In this document: positions 7,668 to 15,924 of the stretch, in pieces
Layout: each line of letters starts with the position of its first letter
How positions within the stretch are numbered: the first letter of the stretch is position 1
IMG/VR virus record: IMGVR_UViG_3300047551_002812
Span: 1 to 64,000 of that record
Direction: 5' to 3' (one strand)
Source: a virus
DNA length: 64,000 nucleotides
Translations under genes and position numbers: made by a program
Notes under the pieces: model-generated
The model's input: the letters and a program-made list of their open reading frames with translations, nothing else
Told to the model about the DNA's origin: nothing
The model's database searches: none

Positions 7668-8141
7668 TTATTTCAACGACTTAGCACCATTGCATCTCCA
7701 TTTTCTCCTGGAGAGGCACATTGGAGTGCTGCGATCGGGTCCGGAGCAATCCATACCCTCCGACTTCATATCCCCTAGCGAACGTGCGCAGTAGGAATCG
7801 CCACGTTTAGTCCCAGGAGCGATCTTATAACCCTTAGCCCCGTACCGAACCTTCCTCACCCTTCCGGTTTTTGAGTCTTTATACGTATGCGTATACTTCT
7901 TACCATCATCAGCGTAGGTGATGTTATTCGCCTCGTTGGAGGTTTCTGGACGTCCAGTAGCAACTGTCCTCCAGTACTCGTACTCATCCTCGGACATCTC
8001 GAGTTCGTCGTCAAGCATATCCGACTTGTCCTGGTCGCCGCGGAGATGGGACTCCTTTGTGATGGGTGGCCCGACCACCTCGCCGAATGAGGGATGAACG
8101 GACCAACCTTCGGGTAGCGTGAAATCAGTTTCTGTAGACAT
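7668..8141 (-). CDS. Late protein with DUF6321-like C-terminal domain
   Basis: 157 residues. The N-terminus carries LPEGWSV (P10-W13), the P-E-G-W motif found in several neighbours. Residues 95-157 form a compact Gly/Cys-rich domain, with [21 protein letters not shown] and [11 protein letters not shown]. This matches, from memory, a phage family listed as DUF6321; no biochemical role is known. The start overlaps the end of the DUF6496-like gene by 17 bases. The middle ([18 protein letters not shown]) is strongly acidic. Probably a minor virion or internal head protein. Confidence 0.8.
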   Translation of the reverse strand: MSTETDFTLPEGWSVHPSFGEVVGPPITKESHLRGDQDKSDMLDDELEMSEDEYEYWRTVATGRPETSNEANNITYADDGKKYTHTYKDSKTGRVRKVRYGAKGYKIAPGTKRGDSYCARSLGDMKSEGMDCSGPDRSTPMCLSRRKWRCNGAKSLK

Positions 8142-8757
8142 TGGAACTTACCGACCAACCATCAGGAACACTGACCTCGGAGTGGTTATCGCACTCGCAC
8201 TCCCCGTTATCTGAGGATTTAGGAACGCAGTTGGGAACCGACCTACCTCCTTTTCCTTTCTTCATCCCTACCATCTCGTAATCCTTCCAGCATGGATCGG
8301 AGTCCTCGGCGTTATCGGATGTCTCTTTGTCACTACCCATAGCCTCCTTGATCGCATTGTCCCGTGAGATCTTCCAATCCTCGGAATCAACATCACCATC
8401 GTTATCTTGGTCTTTACCCTCGGCCATGTCCTCGGCACCTTCATCCTCTCCGGGGTGCGAGAGGTGCTGGGAAACGGCGGTGAGGTAGTCCTGAGCCTTG
8501 GTGATTTTCGCCTGGGCCCACTCGGGTAGGTCGGTCATCTCCGAGACCATATCGTCGATTTTTTTGGCCATCTCCATGATGGAGCGAACATCACCCTGGG
8601 CCATCTGCCCCTCCTCTGGCTCCGCGGAGTCGTACTTCGACTTACCGGCTTTATCAAGGGCGATCGCGATGGCTTGCTTCTGGGGTTTACCAGATTCCAT
8701 CTCTCGCTTTATATTGCCAGAGATGGTCTCCTGGCTAGATCCTTCTCTGAGGGGCAT
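8125..8757 (-). CDS. DUF6496-like late protein
   Basis: 210 residues. The first 45 residues ([20 protein letters not shown] then [20 protein letters not shown]) match the short phage domain DUF6496, widespread in phages and of unknown role. The rest is acidic and low-complexity ([20 protein letters not shown]). It ends with a Cys-rich stretch and VPDGWSV at residues 198-203, another copy of the shared P-(E/D)-G-W motif. The same MPLREGSS start opens the 880-residue protein at 8942-11584, so the two share an N-terminal tag. A late motif lies 21 nt upstream of the ATG. Confidence 0.82.
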   Translation of the reverse strand: MPLREGSSQETISGNIKREMESGKPQKQAIAIALDKAGKSKYDSAEPEEGQMAQGDVRSIMEMAKKIDDMVSEMTDLPEWAQAKITKAQDYLTAVSQHLSHPGEDEGAEDMAEGKDQDNDGDVDSEDWKISRDNAIKEAMGSDKETSDNAEDSDPCWKDYEMVGMKKGKGGRSVPNCVPKSSDNGECECDNHSEVSVPDGWSVSSNVYRN

Positions 8758-8778
8758 AGGACTATGGCGTATATGGTG

Positions 8779-8786
8779 CTTTAAAC
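8779..8786 (-). promoter_or_regulatory. Late-type promoter motif GTTTAAAG
   Basis: 21 nt before the ATG at 8757. TATAC follows after 5 nt. It directly abuts the TAG stop of the small gene 8786-8938. Confidence 0.65.
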
Positions 8787-8938
8787 TACTGTTTTTCCTG
8801 CTCTTTCCAACCTTCCGGAGGTTGAGGTTTTGCCTTTATCACTCTAAATAAGGTGTCAGTATCATCACTATCAAGCGCTTTTTTTCTCATAGCGAGACGC
8901 TGTTTCTGATACTCTGTTAGATTTTCGTATGGGTCCAT
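8786..8938 (-). CDS. 50-residue protein ending in a PEGW motif
   Basis: Found by reading the 184-nt gap between the two larger genes. The ATG at 8938 gives [20 protein letters not shown] and ends [11 protein letters not shown], with the P-E-G-W motif at residues 41-44. It is a charged helix followed by a Pro-rich tail and has no recognised domain. Its start is 3 nt from the stop of the 880-residue gene, so it is in the same operon. The shared motif near its C-terminus supports it being real. Confidence 0.7.
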   Translation of the reverse strand: MDPYENLTEYQKQRLAMRKKALDSDDTDTLFRVIKAKPQPPEGWKEQEKQ

Positions 8939-8941
8939 GGT

Positions 8942-11584
8942 TTAGTTTGCATCCTCCAGATAGATAACTTTAACCTTACCTGCTTTAAGTTCGTTAGCTC
9001 CCCACGATATTCCTTGCCAATCCGCTAAAGAATGTTCTTCGACTTTTGCAACTCGACATTGCTTACCTCTCTGCATAAGTGATTCTCGTTCAAGTTGATT
9101 AGCCGAAAGAGGCGCTATACACTTGATATTTTTTCCTGTGTAAACAGTTATAAAATTGAACTTCTCCGGATAACCACGGTAAAAAATATCCAGCACGCCG
9201 TTTCTCCCCATTTCGTCCCCTTCGTGATCATCTGTGTAGGATGCAAATCCAGTGGATTCATAAATATCCCCAGGTCTTAGATTTTTTATCGCGTCAACAG
9301 AATCAGTGTATTTTGTAGAGATTTTATTCATTCTGTAGAACGTACCAACATTTGTATGATCAGGTATTTGGTCAAGAGCTTCCCTCATCGTGTCAGCAAC
9401 TTGGTTGAAAAATTTCACATCTCCTGGAGTAAAAGAGGCAGTTTTTCCTCTAATTAAAGCATTTAAATCCTCATATAGTACATCACTATACTCTCTCAAA
9501 ACATATTTTCCATCTGGCGAGAGTTTCTTGAGTGCGTCCGGATCACCGCCATAGGAACCCGCGTAATTAGTATTCAATTGTCTATCTACCTCATTAACTA
9601 CACCTTTGAATATTTTGTCATTAAAAAGATTTTTATCACTTGTTAAATTAAAGTCTAACTTTGAGGCAACTGGTCCCTGCGGTGTCCCTGCCTGTTGGAT
9701 GGGAACTGCGGGAGTCGCACCGCCAGGTGCCTGAGCGGGACCTTGCACCAACTGATCCAAGGCGTCCTTAACTTCACCCCTTACTTTCTTATCCCAGTCG
9801 GGGTCATTGGAGTCTATACCCGAAGCCAGCGAGAAGGCGCCTTTCATCGCCTCGTCGACATCCTTCCAGTTCAGTCCTTTGTTCCCGGAGATCTTAGCGA
9901 TCTCCTGCGCAGAGATGAGTAGAGCGTTAACTCTGCGTTTGAATTTCGCTTTAACATCCGAGTCTAGTTTGGATGAATCGACCGCGTTCAGTAGTTCATT
10001 GTAATTATCTGCCAATGCCTGGATTTGATTGGTCCAGAGGTCCTTGTAATCGTCGTCGGAAGCGTTCTGCCAGAACTGCTTACCCTGACTCCCTGACTTG
10101 AGAGTCCATAGCTCCATAGGTATGGCTCCGTAGTCCTTACTCCCGCCCATAGCGCGGAAGTTGAAAGTCCCACCGGAGTCGATCCTGATAAGATTACCCT
10201 TATCATCCACCATCATGTTATCGTTGGTCAGTCCGAGGAAATCCCAGTTAGCAACGAGAGCATCTGCCACGAAGGACTTCTTGATTTTATCTCCGATACC
10301 GAGGGCTTTTATCTCGTCGAACGGTAGATCGCTGATGGTCCGACCATTCTCTATGAACTTATTCACCAACCTACCATCGGCGGAGAGTTTGGACTGAACC
10401 GCGGAGGAGGGAAGGGACTTGCCCAAAATATTATAGATTGAGTTGGCTGTGCTTTCGGCCACATTCTGTCCAGGAGCGCCACCGTCCTTAACAACGTATT
10501 TCTCGTTTGTGGAATCACTCTCGTAGAGTCTTGGATTAGTGGAACCGGGTAGGGTCTTCGTTGGTTTGAATTCGTTACCACCGATCTTAAGTACATCACC
10601 GGTGAAAGTTGGCGTAGTATTTTTCGGAATATTCCAACCGTCTGCGACTTTAGGAGCTGGAGCTGGAGCTGGAGCTGGAGCTGGAGCTGGAGCTGGAGCT
10701 GGAGCTGGAGCTGGAGCTGGAGCTGGAGCTGGAGCTGGAGCGGGGGTCTGACCCCCAGATTTTTGATTCTGCCACTGTATTACTCCCTTCGCAGCATTTA
10801 TTAGACCTGGTTTTTTGCTATCGGGAGTCGCGTCCCAGACGCCCTTCAACTTGTCCTTGATTTGAGGGAAAGCTTTCTCGAGTAGGTCTTTGTTATCCTC
10901 AAAGAGTTTGTCATTATCCGCGGTTCCCTGGGAAGTCGGTGCGGGTGCGGGAGCAGGGGTGGCCGCCGGAGCCGGAGCCGGAGTCTTCTTAACACTCTTA
11001 GCCTGGGCTTTCTGATCGGCCTCCGCTTTGAACTTCTTCGCCTGCTTCAGGTATGCCTGTTTCTCCTTTGGAGAGAAGGTTGACCAGTTATCGCTTATAA
11101 GCGTCGCTCCTGTCCCCCACTTAGCTTTATACCCCTCCATCGTCTCTTGGAGCATCTGCTTGTCTTCCTCTGGCGACAACTGAGGAGGAGCTTTAGGAGC
11201 TTTAATAGCACTGCTCTGTGGCTTAGGTTGCTGTGTTTTCCACCCCTCAGGTACCTGAGGAGCGTTCTTATCGGCTTCTTTCGTGCTTGGTTGGGACTGA
11301 GCGGGTGGCGGAGTTCCGGCCCCCTGTTGCTCTCCCGGTTTTGCTCCCTTGGGTTCTGCTGGTGTAGACTTTACGTTTTTTGTCTTCTTGGACTCGGAAG
11401 TTTTCTTTCCGACATTGTTCCTACGACCGGCTTTCGCGTAAGCAATCGCCGCCGCCTGAGCCGGAGTATAAACCTCCCTTGCCGGATCGAGGTAGGGCGG
11501 GTCGTAACCGCACCCGTCTTTGTTAAGAATACACCGGATGTTTTCTTGGATGATCTTGTCCGAAGATCCCTCACGTAAAGGCAT
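8942..11584 (-). CDS. Virion protein with kinase-like and ADP-ribosyltransferase domains
   Basis: 880 residues. Residues 1-55 are the DUF6496-like tag (MPLREGSS). Residues 56-330 are low complexity, with PEGW at 112-115 and a long Ala-Pro repeat. About residues 330-545 resemble a kinase-like phage domain: VADALVANWDFLGLTNDNMM, then NLIRIDSGGTFNFRAMG. About residues 640-880 look like a mono-ADP-ribosyltransferase of the R-S-E type: YRMNKIS, the STGFAS strand, and an E-x-E (Glu832, Glu834) in LERESLMQRG. Such kinase/ART combinations occur in phage head proteins and toxins. The likely role is a protein packaged in the virion and injected to modify host proteins, but this is inference. A late motif lies 23 nt upstream. 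Confidence 0.8.
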   Translation of the reverse strand: MPLREGSSDKIIQENIRCILNKDGCGYDPPYLDPAREVYTPAQAAAIAYAKAGRRNNVGKKTSESKKTKNVKSTPAEPKGAKPGEQQGAGTPPPAQSQPSTKEADKNAPQVPEGWKTQQPKPQSSAIKAPKAPPQLSPEEDKQMLQETMEGYKAKWGTGATLISDNWSTFSPKEKQAYLKQAKKFKAEADQKAQAKSVKKTPAPAPAATPAPAPAPTSQGTADNDKLFEDNKDLLEKAFPQIKDKLKGVWDATPDSKKPGLINAAKGVIQWQNQKSGGQTPAPAPAPAPAPAPAPAPAPAPAPAPAPAPAPKVADGWNIPKNTTPTFTGDVLKIGGNEFKPTKTLPGSTNPRLYESDSTNEKYVVKDGGAPGQNVAESTANSIYNILGKSLPSSAVQSKLSADGRLVNKFIENGRTISDLPFDEIKALGIGDKIKKSFVADALVANWDFLGLTNDNMMVDDKGNLIRIDSGGTFNFRAMGGSKDYGAIPMELWTLKSGSQGKQFWQNASDDDYKDLWTNQIQALADNYNELLNAVDSSKLDSDVKAKFKRRVNALLISAQEIAKISGNKGLNWKDVDEAMKGAFSLASGIDSNDPDWDKKVRGEVKDALDQLVQGPAQAPGGATPAVPIQQAGTPQGPVASKLDFNLTSDKNLFNDKIFKGVVNEVDRQLNTNYAGSYGGDPDALKKLSPDGKYVLREYSDVLYEDLNALIRGKTASFTPGDVKFFNQVADTMREALDQIPDHTNVGTFYRMNKISTKYTDSVDAIKNLRPGDIYESTGFASYTDDHEGDEMGRNGVLDIFYRGYPEKFNFITVYTGKNIKCIAPLSANQLERESLMQRGKQCRVAKVEEHSLADWQGISWGANELKAGKVKVIYLEDAN
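10653..10740. repeat. GGAGCT hexanucleotide tandem repeat
   Basis: About 14.7 uninterrupted copies of the 6-base unit, inside the 880-residue gene. On the minus strand the unit reads as Ala-Pro, giving a rigid (AP)n linker between the N-terminal tag and the kinase-like domain. The near-perfect nucleotide identity suggests recent slippage expansion. Confidence 0.95.
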
Positions 11585-11607
11585 TGCAACTACACTACTT
11601 AGTAGTT

Positions 11608-11615
11608 CTTTAAAC
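11608..11615 (-). promoter_or_regulatory. Late-type promoter motif GTTTAAAG overlapping a stop codon
   Basis: 23 nt before the ATG at 11584. Its GTT TAA also forms the last Val codon and stop of the gene at 11610-11810. Confidence 0.65.
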
Positions 11616-11810
11616 TCTGTCTTTACGTTCTTCTTTATGTATCCAGTCCTTTAGTCCGGACACGTAATCCCGGAGAATCTGGGCCTGCTCCAGGTGCCAT
11701 CTGTCCCCGGTCTCGAAGTGGAGCCGGGTGTGATTATCTATGGCCTTGAGAATGCTATGTATAGGAGCGTTCCAACACTCCCTTACAGGGGTGTTCCACT
11801 CTCGGGGCAT
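11610..11810 (-). CDS. Small protein of unknown function
   Basis: 66 residues, helical and charged (HSILKAIDNHTRLHFETGDR). No domain recognised. It is the last gene of the tail operon that starts at 17928. Its ATG is 1 nt past the stop of the 52-residue gene. Its final codon and stop (GTT TAA) lie inside the late promoter of the next gene. The pattern DNHxRLHxxTGD could suit a small tail chaperone or baseplate accessory protein, but there is no firm evidence. Confidence 0.7.
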   Translation of the reverse strand: MPREWNTPVRECWNAPIHSILKAIDNHTRLHFETGDRWHLEQAQILRDYVSGLKDWIHKEERKDRV

Positions 11811-11811
11811 C

Positions 11812-11970
11812 TCATGGCTCCTTGGAGTGCCAACCCTCGGGGACTTTTATCTGGACCTTTTGCTCCTTACTCTGAAAGAGATCCGGGCCTTCGGTCATAT
11901 CCTCCTCATCTTTTTTCTTCACGGAGATCATACCTTCTCCGCCCGCTCTTGCCTGATCCAGATTCATCAT
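11812..11970 (-). CDS. 52-residue protein ending in a PEGW motif
   Basis: Found by reading the gap on the minus strand. The ATG at 11970 overlaps the preceding gene's stop as ATGA, and the product is polar and low-complexity (SVKKKDEEDMTEG). It ends IKVPEGWHSKEP, with P-E-G-W at residues 44-47, just as the 50-residue product at 8786-8938 does. No function is recognised. The coupling and the shared motif together argue that it is translated. Confidence 0.72.
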   Translation of the reverse strand: MMNLDQARAGGEGMISVKKKDEEDMTEGPDLFQSKEQKVQIKVPEGWHSKEP

Positions 11971-12392
11971 AGTCCTAACATCTCGTCCAGTACTTTGTCA
12001 TCGATGACTTTGCCGGTGTTGATCTCGGAAAGAGCGTCACGTTTCTCCTCCGCGTGGCAGACCTTAGTGATTTCCTGGAGGAGATTCAAGACGTTAGCCC
12101 TCTCCCACTCTGGGATTGATCCCTCGGCACTTAGTTCTTTAAACTTATCAAGTATCTCCACAAGGATTATGTGGGAGAGTTCGCGGATAGCAATCCAGTT
12201 ATCCCTGACCTCGTCCTCTTCGACATCCTCCTGGAGCTGGTGGGATTGCTTGACGAGGGAAATGAGAGTTTTGCCTACATGAGCTATGGATTTTGGCCCG
12301 ATCTTCTCAAGATCGATAGATTGGATCTGATCGATAATCATCTGCTGAGCGTCGGCGCCGAACTCAGCGAAGTTTTTATGTATGCGGCTCAT
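11967..12392 (-). CDS. Alpha-helical protein of unknown function in the baseplate operon
   Basis: 141 residues, almost entirely predicted helical, with acidic stretches (QLQEDVEEDEVRD). No domain recognised. It overlaps the gp25-like gene upstream and the 52-residue gene downstream by ATGA on each side. Position between gp25 and small accessory genes suggests a tail assembly or chaperone role. A CTTTAAAC string at 12136-12143 lies inside this gene; with no start codon at the usual distance it is probably coincidental. Confidence 0.75.
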   Translation of the reverse strand: MSRIHKNFAEFGADAQQMIIDQIQSIDLEKIGPKSIAHVGKTLISLVKQSHQLQEDVEEDEVRDNWIAIRELSHIILVEILDKFKELSAEGSIPEWERANVLNLLQEITKVCHAEEKRDALSEINTGKVIDDKVLDEMLGL

Positions 12393-12910
12393 GAGTTAAA
12401 TGAGTACTTAATCAGAGATGGTTGGCTTCCCTCGACGGAGTAGAACACGGTAATCTGTGCTCCTCCGTCCTCGGATAAGGATACTTTAACCTCTAATTCC
12501 ACACCCGAGGGGACAACGGAACCTATCTGGGCCTTGATTGTCTGGGCTAACGTGTACTCATCGATACTCTCAAAGAGCAGCTCTGGAATACCAAGGAAAG
12601 GTCTGTAGACCCTCTCGCCGATCCTTGTCTGAAGTACCTCCATGATCTGCTCACCTACTCGATCGTAATTAGAGGAGAGCTTCAACCCGCCATTCCCGTC
12701 CAACTCGAGGGGGTACTTGAGTCCACTAAGGACCACATCTGTCAGTGGCGGACTGGATTGCTCCGAGAAGATCAGTCCAGGGTTCCTCCTCTCGAGTTGG
12801 GTACTCTCATACCTGTCAGAGTTCACCCTGTCTCTGATGGCGAGCTGGTTCTTTATATTCTGAAGATCGGAAGTGTCGATTCTCTGTGTTATAGCCGGTA
12901 AGTCTATCAT
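12389..12910 (-). CDS. gp25-like baseplate wedge protein
   Basis: 173 residues. The central and C-terminal parts (YPLELDGNGGLKLSSNYDRV, then TRIGERVYRPFLGIPELLFE) match the gp25/W family of contractile-tail baseplates. In that family an EPR- or RPxxG-type segment follows a helix, and the protein initiates sheath assembly. It overlaps both neighbours by ATGA. The N-terminal 45 residues extend beyond the usual short form. Its presence is one of the clearest signs that the phage has a contractile tail. Confidence 0.85.
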   Translation of the reverse strand: MIDLPAITQRIDTSDLQNIKNQLAIRDRVNSDRYESTQLERRNPGLIFSEQSSPPLTDVVLSGLKYPLELDGNGGLKLSSNYDRVGEQIMEVLQTRIGERVYRPFLGIPELLFESIDEYTLAQTIKAQIGSVVPSGVELEVKVSLSEDGGAQITVFYSVEGSQPSLIKYSFNS

Positions 12911-15900
12911 ATCACTGTGGCTCCTCTGGTTACAATGTTGCCATTAGCCTGTCTCATACCATCATCCAGGATCTTGATCACTGCGGGTTGGATAGCGGCA
13001 GCGATGTCGTTACCCGCCAGACCCGTAGCATTAATCGTTATGTTATAGGTGATCCCGCCACCTAACCCGCCAGCGCCCGCCGAAGTCCTTCCAGACGTTA
13101 GTTCTCTGTTTGAGAGTATGGAACCTGACGAGGCAGGAGTAAAGATCTCCGGTCCTCTTTCCCCGACCAGCAGTGGCACCCCCCTTGTGGCCGGACCCCC
13201 CACTGCCCTCCTGTTCATCCCGAGAGCATTAGCGATGAAGTCCAGAGTGCTGCCCCACCACCCCCCTCCGTTCCCGCCACTCGAGCGGAGTCCGGTGTTC
13301 TCAGCAATCATCCTGGCCACTCCTCTGCCGGGGAAGATAACATCCAGGATGACATTTCCCCAGTCGATGTTGGAGGTGAAGTTCTTTATGCTATTGAAAG
13401 CGCCCATGATGCCATCGACGAATCCCCTTCTCAGGCCTTCGATCCACGTCATAGCATCACTGCCGAATTTGCTTACGGCCTTACCTATGGCATCCCTCAC
13501 ACCCTTATCGAAGAGGGCCGCACCGCCCCCTATCACTCCGCCTATCACTGCTCCCCACGGACCGAACATGGCCCCCATGGAGGCCCCGTTGATAGCCCCC
13601 ATACCGACCCTACCGAAGGCCTCCCCGGCACCGACCATCGGCTCACCGGTGAGAGGGTCGATCTCTGCGGCCTGGGCGGATCCACCACCGAGAAGAGCCG
13701 CGGCACCCAACCCAATACCTCCGGCTATCAGAGCACCTCTACCAAATCCACCGAACCTCCTTCCGAGTAGGGCTCTGGTGCCACCAGAACCGTACCTTCG
13801 GTTGAATCTAGCCGCGGTCTGCTCTGGGACGTCGGGGAGTATTCCGGACGTTAGAACATCATTCGGACGCGTGCCAAGTAATCTTCTACCGAAACGCGTA
13901 AATGGGTTCCTATTCCCCATCATCTGCCTACGTTCTATCTCGCGCCTTCTTCCTTCGAGTATTGCTGCTCTATTCACATTACTACCCATGTACGGGGCGA
14001 ACGTGTACTTTCCGTTCACCATCCGCCACGATCCGGGGGCAGCCGCTGGAAGTGGACCTATGGGTGATCCGTACTGCGGACCGTACCTGGCGATCTCCAT
14101 CGGGCCCTCCAGAGGGAACCTACCGTGGCCGGATAGTGCTTGAAGTCTCAGCGCTTCTCTCGCACCGTAGTTTATCTGGGACCTTCTGAACTCCCTATTA
14201 AATCGCTCCCGCTCATTGAAGTCCTGGATGTTGGCGAACATGGGATCGAGCGAGTCCTCCGAACGGATCGACGAGAGAAGGTCATCTAGCCCTGGAGGGA
14301 CGTCGGGTCCGGCTCCACCGCCGCCACCACCACCGCCTCCGCGGCCGCCTCGGCCGCCCCGGCCTCGTCTCCCACCACCCAGCCCTCCTCTACCGAACAC
14401 GAAGTCCGTCGCCAATCCACCTATACCACCCGCGCTCCTGTACCTCCTGGTACCCGCTCCGACGAGCCTGGTAAGTCCTAAAGCCCCTCCGCCAATCGCG
14501 AGAAGTGAACCTATCTGTGGAATCATACCCCCCTCGCCGGAGAGCACTCTACCGAGTAGACCCACTAGAGTCGGTACTAGAGTCTTACTCAGTTCCAAAG
14601 CTACTGTCCCCGCTTTGGCTATCAAGGCATTACCTACCTCCCTGAAGAAGGTAAGCACTGTCTTCCCAGCCTCGTCGACTATGGTCGCGACGATGGATGC
14701 TCCACTCTCCGCCTCGTCGGTAATATCCTCACCACGTATAAACGCTCCAACCTTCCTCAAGAACCCCCGGACATTCTCACCTATCTCCTTGATAAAGGAT
14801 CGGATACTTTCCTTGGAGATATCGGGGAACTTCGGAGGGTTCTTGGCGATATCATCGAGTCTTTTAAAGAAACCGATTATACCCGAGAAGGCGGACTTAA
14901 CGATCTCGGTGATACGCTGGACGGTAGGATTGCTCAGTACGTCATCGATGAGACTTTTCAGTCCGTTGATGAAATTCGTGATGAATCTGATCCCGCGTCC
15001 CAAGAAACGAAGCAGGGCGGTATCGTCCTTGATACCAAACGCCTTGCCCAACTCGCTACTCAGTGTCTTTATGAAGCCCTCCGGGCCGAAGATGCTCTCG
15101 AAGAGTTTAGTGGTCTCCTTGAAGATATTTGTTGGGGCCTCACCGGCTCGGATGGTGAAGTCCCTCATTGAGCCCAGTAGTCCGGCTTTAGGGTTGAAGA
15201 GGGAGGCCGAGAACTGCTCGAGTACGGCCTTGAATCCCCCGGTCTCCTTCGCGAGCTTTTCTATGTCGATGTTCGCGAGAGCCGCTCTGAGTATCCGAGT
15301 ACGCTCGTCGATGGACATCGTCTCCGTACCTAGACCCCCACCGACCCTGGAGAGTTGGGCCCCGAGCATTTTGGAGAGGGCGTCCCCGGATTCTTGGAGC
15401 TGTATGCCACTGGTCTGCCCGGTCAAGAACTTACCGAGGATGTCAGCGGCATTGCCCCCCAGTCCGGCCCTGCGCGCTGCTGTCTGTAGATTCTGGATAT
15501 CGGTAAGCACGCCGAGTCTGGCACCTTGGGACAGGTTCCTGGAGAGATACGGCGATACCCCCAGGGTCTTCTGGATGTCGCTTATCGTGGAACCAGTCTT
15601 CACAGCCACCTGACTGAGGGCCGAGGAGAAGTCCTCGACGATCCTGCTTGAGGCGGTCTTGCTGAACCCCGCGTAGATGTTGGTCAGGATCAACGCCTGG
15701 TTCTCGGCCGCCTTTATCGCCTGAGCGGACGCGAGTCCCTGCTCGCCCATGCTTCTCTGGAACTCCCTGTTGATCTGGGAGAGCGCATTACGGACCACAT
15801 CGAGTTTTAGACCCGACACGAGGAACTTGTTGTCGAGCTGGGAGGAGAAGGCCTTGAACTCGCTGAGGGCCTTCTGCGTATTTGCTCTTATGTCTAGGAT

Positions 15901-15918
15901 TACGGATGTAGTCGCCAT
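12907..15918 (-). CDS. Tail tape measure protein
   Basis: 1003 residues. Helical N-terminal half, a Gly/Arg-rich linker (RRGRGGRGGRGGGGGGGGG, about residues 515-535), hydrophobic membrane-active segments (LIAGGIGLGAAALLGGG, then GAVIGGVIGGGAALF) and the typical C-terminus GVPLLVGERGPEIFTPA. These features identify phage tape measure proteins, which set tail length and help DNA pass the membrane. At about 0.15 nm per residue the length would fit a tail of about 150 nm. The GC-rich coding sequence creates long open frames on the other strand that are not genes. Coupled by ATGA to gp25. Confidence 0.92.
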   Translation of the reverse strand: MATTSVILDIRANTQKALSEFKAFSSQLDNKFLVSGLKLDVVRNALSQINREFQRSMGEQGLASAQAIKAAENQALILTNIYAGFSKTASSRIVEDFSSALSQVAVKTGSTISDIQKTLGVSPYLSRNLSQGARLGVLTDIQNLQTAARRAGLGGNAADILGKFLTGQTSGIQLQESGDALSKMLGAQLSRVGGGLGTETMSIDERTRILRAALANIDIEKLAKETGGFKAVLEQFSASLFNPKAGLLGSMRDFTIRAGEAPTNIFKETTKLFESIFGPEGFIKTLSSELGKAFGIKDDTALLRFLGRGIRFITNFINGLKSLIDDVLSNPTVQRITEIVKSAFSGIIGFFKRLDDIAKNPPKFPDISKESIRSFIKEIGENVRGFLRKVGAFIRGEDITDEAESGASIVATIVDEAGKTVLTFFREVGNALIAKAGTVALELSKTLVPTLVGLLGRVLSGEGGMIPQIGSLLAIGGGALGLTRLVGAGTRRYRSAGGIGGLATDFVFGRGGLGGGRRGRGGRGGRGGGGGGGGGAGPDVPPGLDDLLSSIRSEDSLDPMFANIQDFNERERFNREFRRSQINYGAREALRLQALSGHGRFPLEGPMEIARYGPQYGSPIGPLPAAAPGSWRMVNGKYTFAPYMGSNVNRAAILEGRRREIERRQMMGNRNPFTRFGRRLLGTRPNDVLTSGILPDVPEQTAARFNRRYGSGGTRALLGRRFGGFGRGALIAGGIGLGAAALLGGGSAQAAEIDPLTGEPMVGAGEAFGRVGMGAINGASMGAMFGPWGAVIGGVIGGGAALFDKGVRDAIGKAVSKFGSDAMTWIEGLRRGFVDGIMGAFNSIKNFTSNIDWGNVILDVIFPGRGVARMIAENTGLRSSGGNGGGWWGSTLDFIANALGMNRRAVGGPATRGVPLLVGERGPEIFTPASSGSILSNRELTSGRTSAGAGGLGGGITYNITINATGLAGNDIAAAIQPAVIKILDDGMRQANGNIVTRGATVI

Positions 15919-15924
15919 GGGTTA

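Noticed and set aside
10653-10740. Tandem hexamers considered as a CRISPR-like or recombination site
   Set aside because: No spacers, and the repeat reads as a simple Ala-Pro linker in a single open frame.
12136-12143. CTTTAAAC, a perfect late-type motif on the minus strand
   Set aside because: It lies inside the gene at 11967-12392 with no start codon at the usual 21-34 nt distance.
13049-15613. Long + strand ORFs of 364 and 465 codons
   Set aside because: Pro/Ser-rich reverse shadows of the GC-rich tape measure gene, with no domain or ribosome site.
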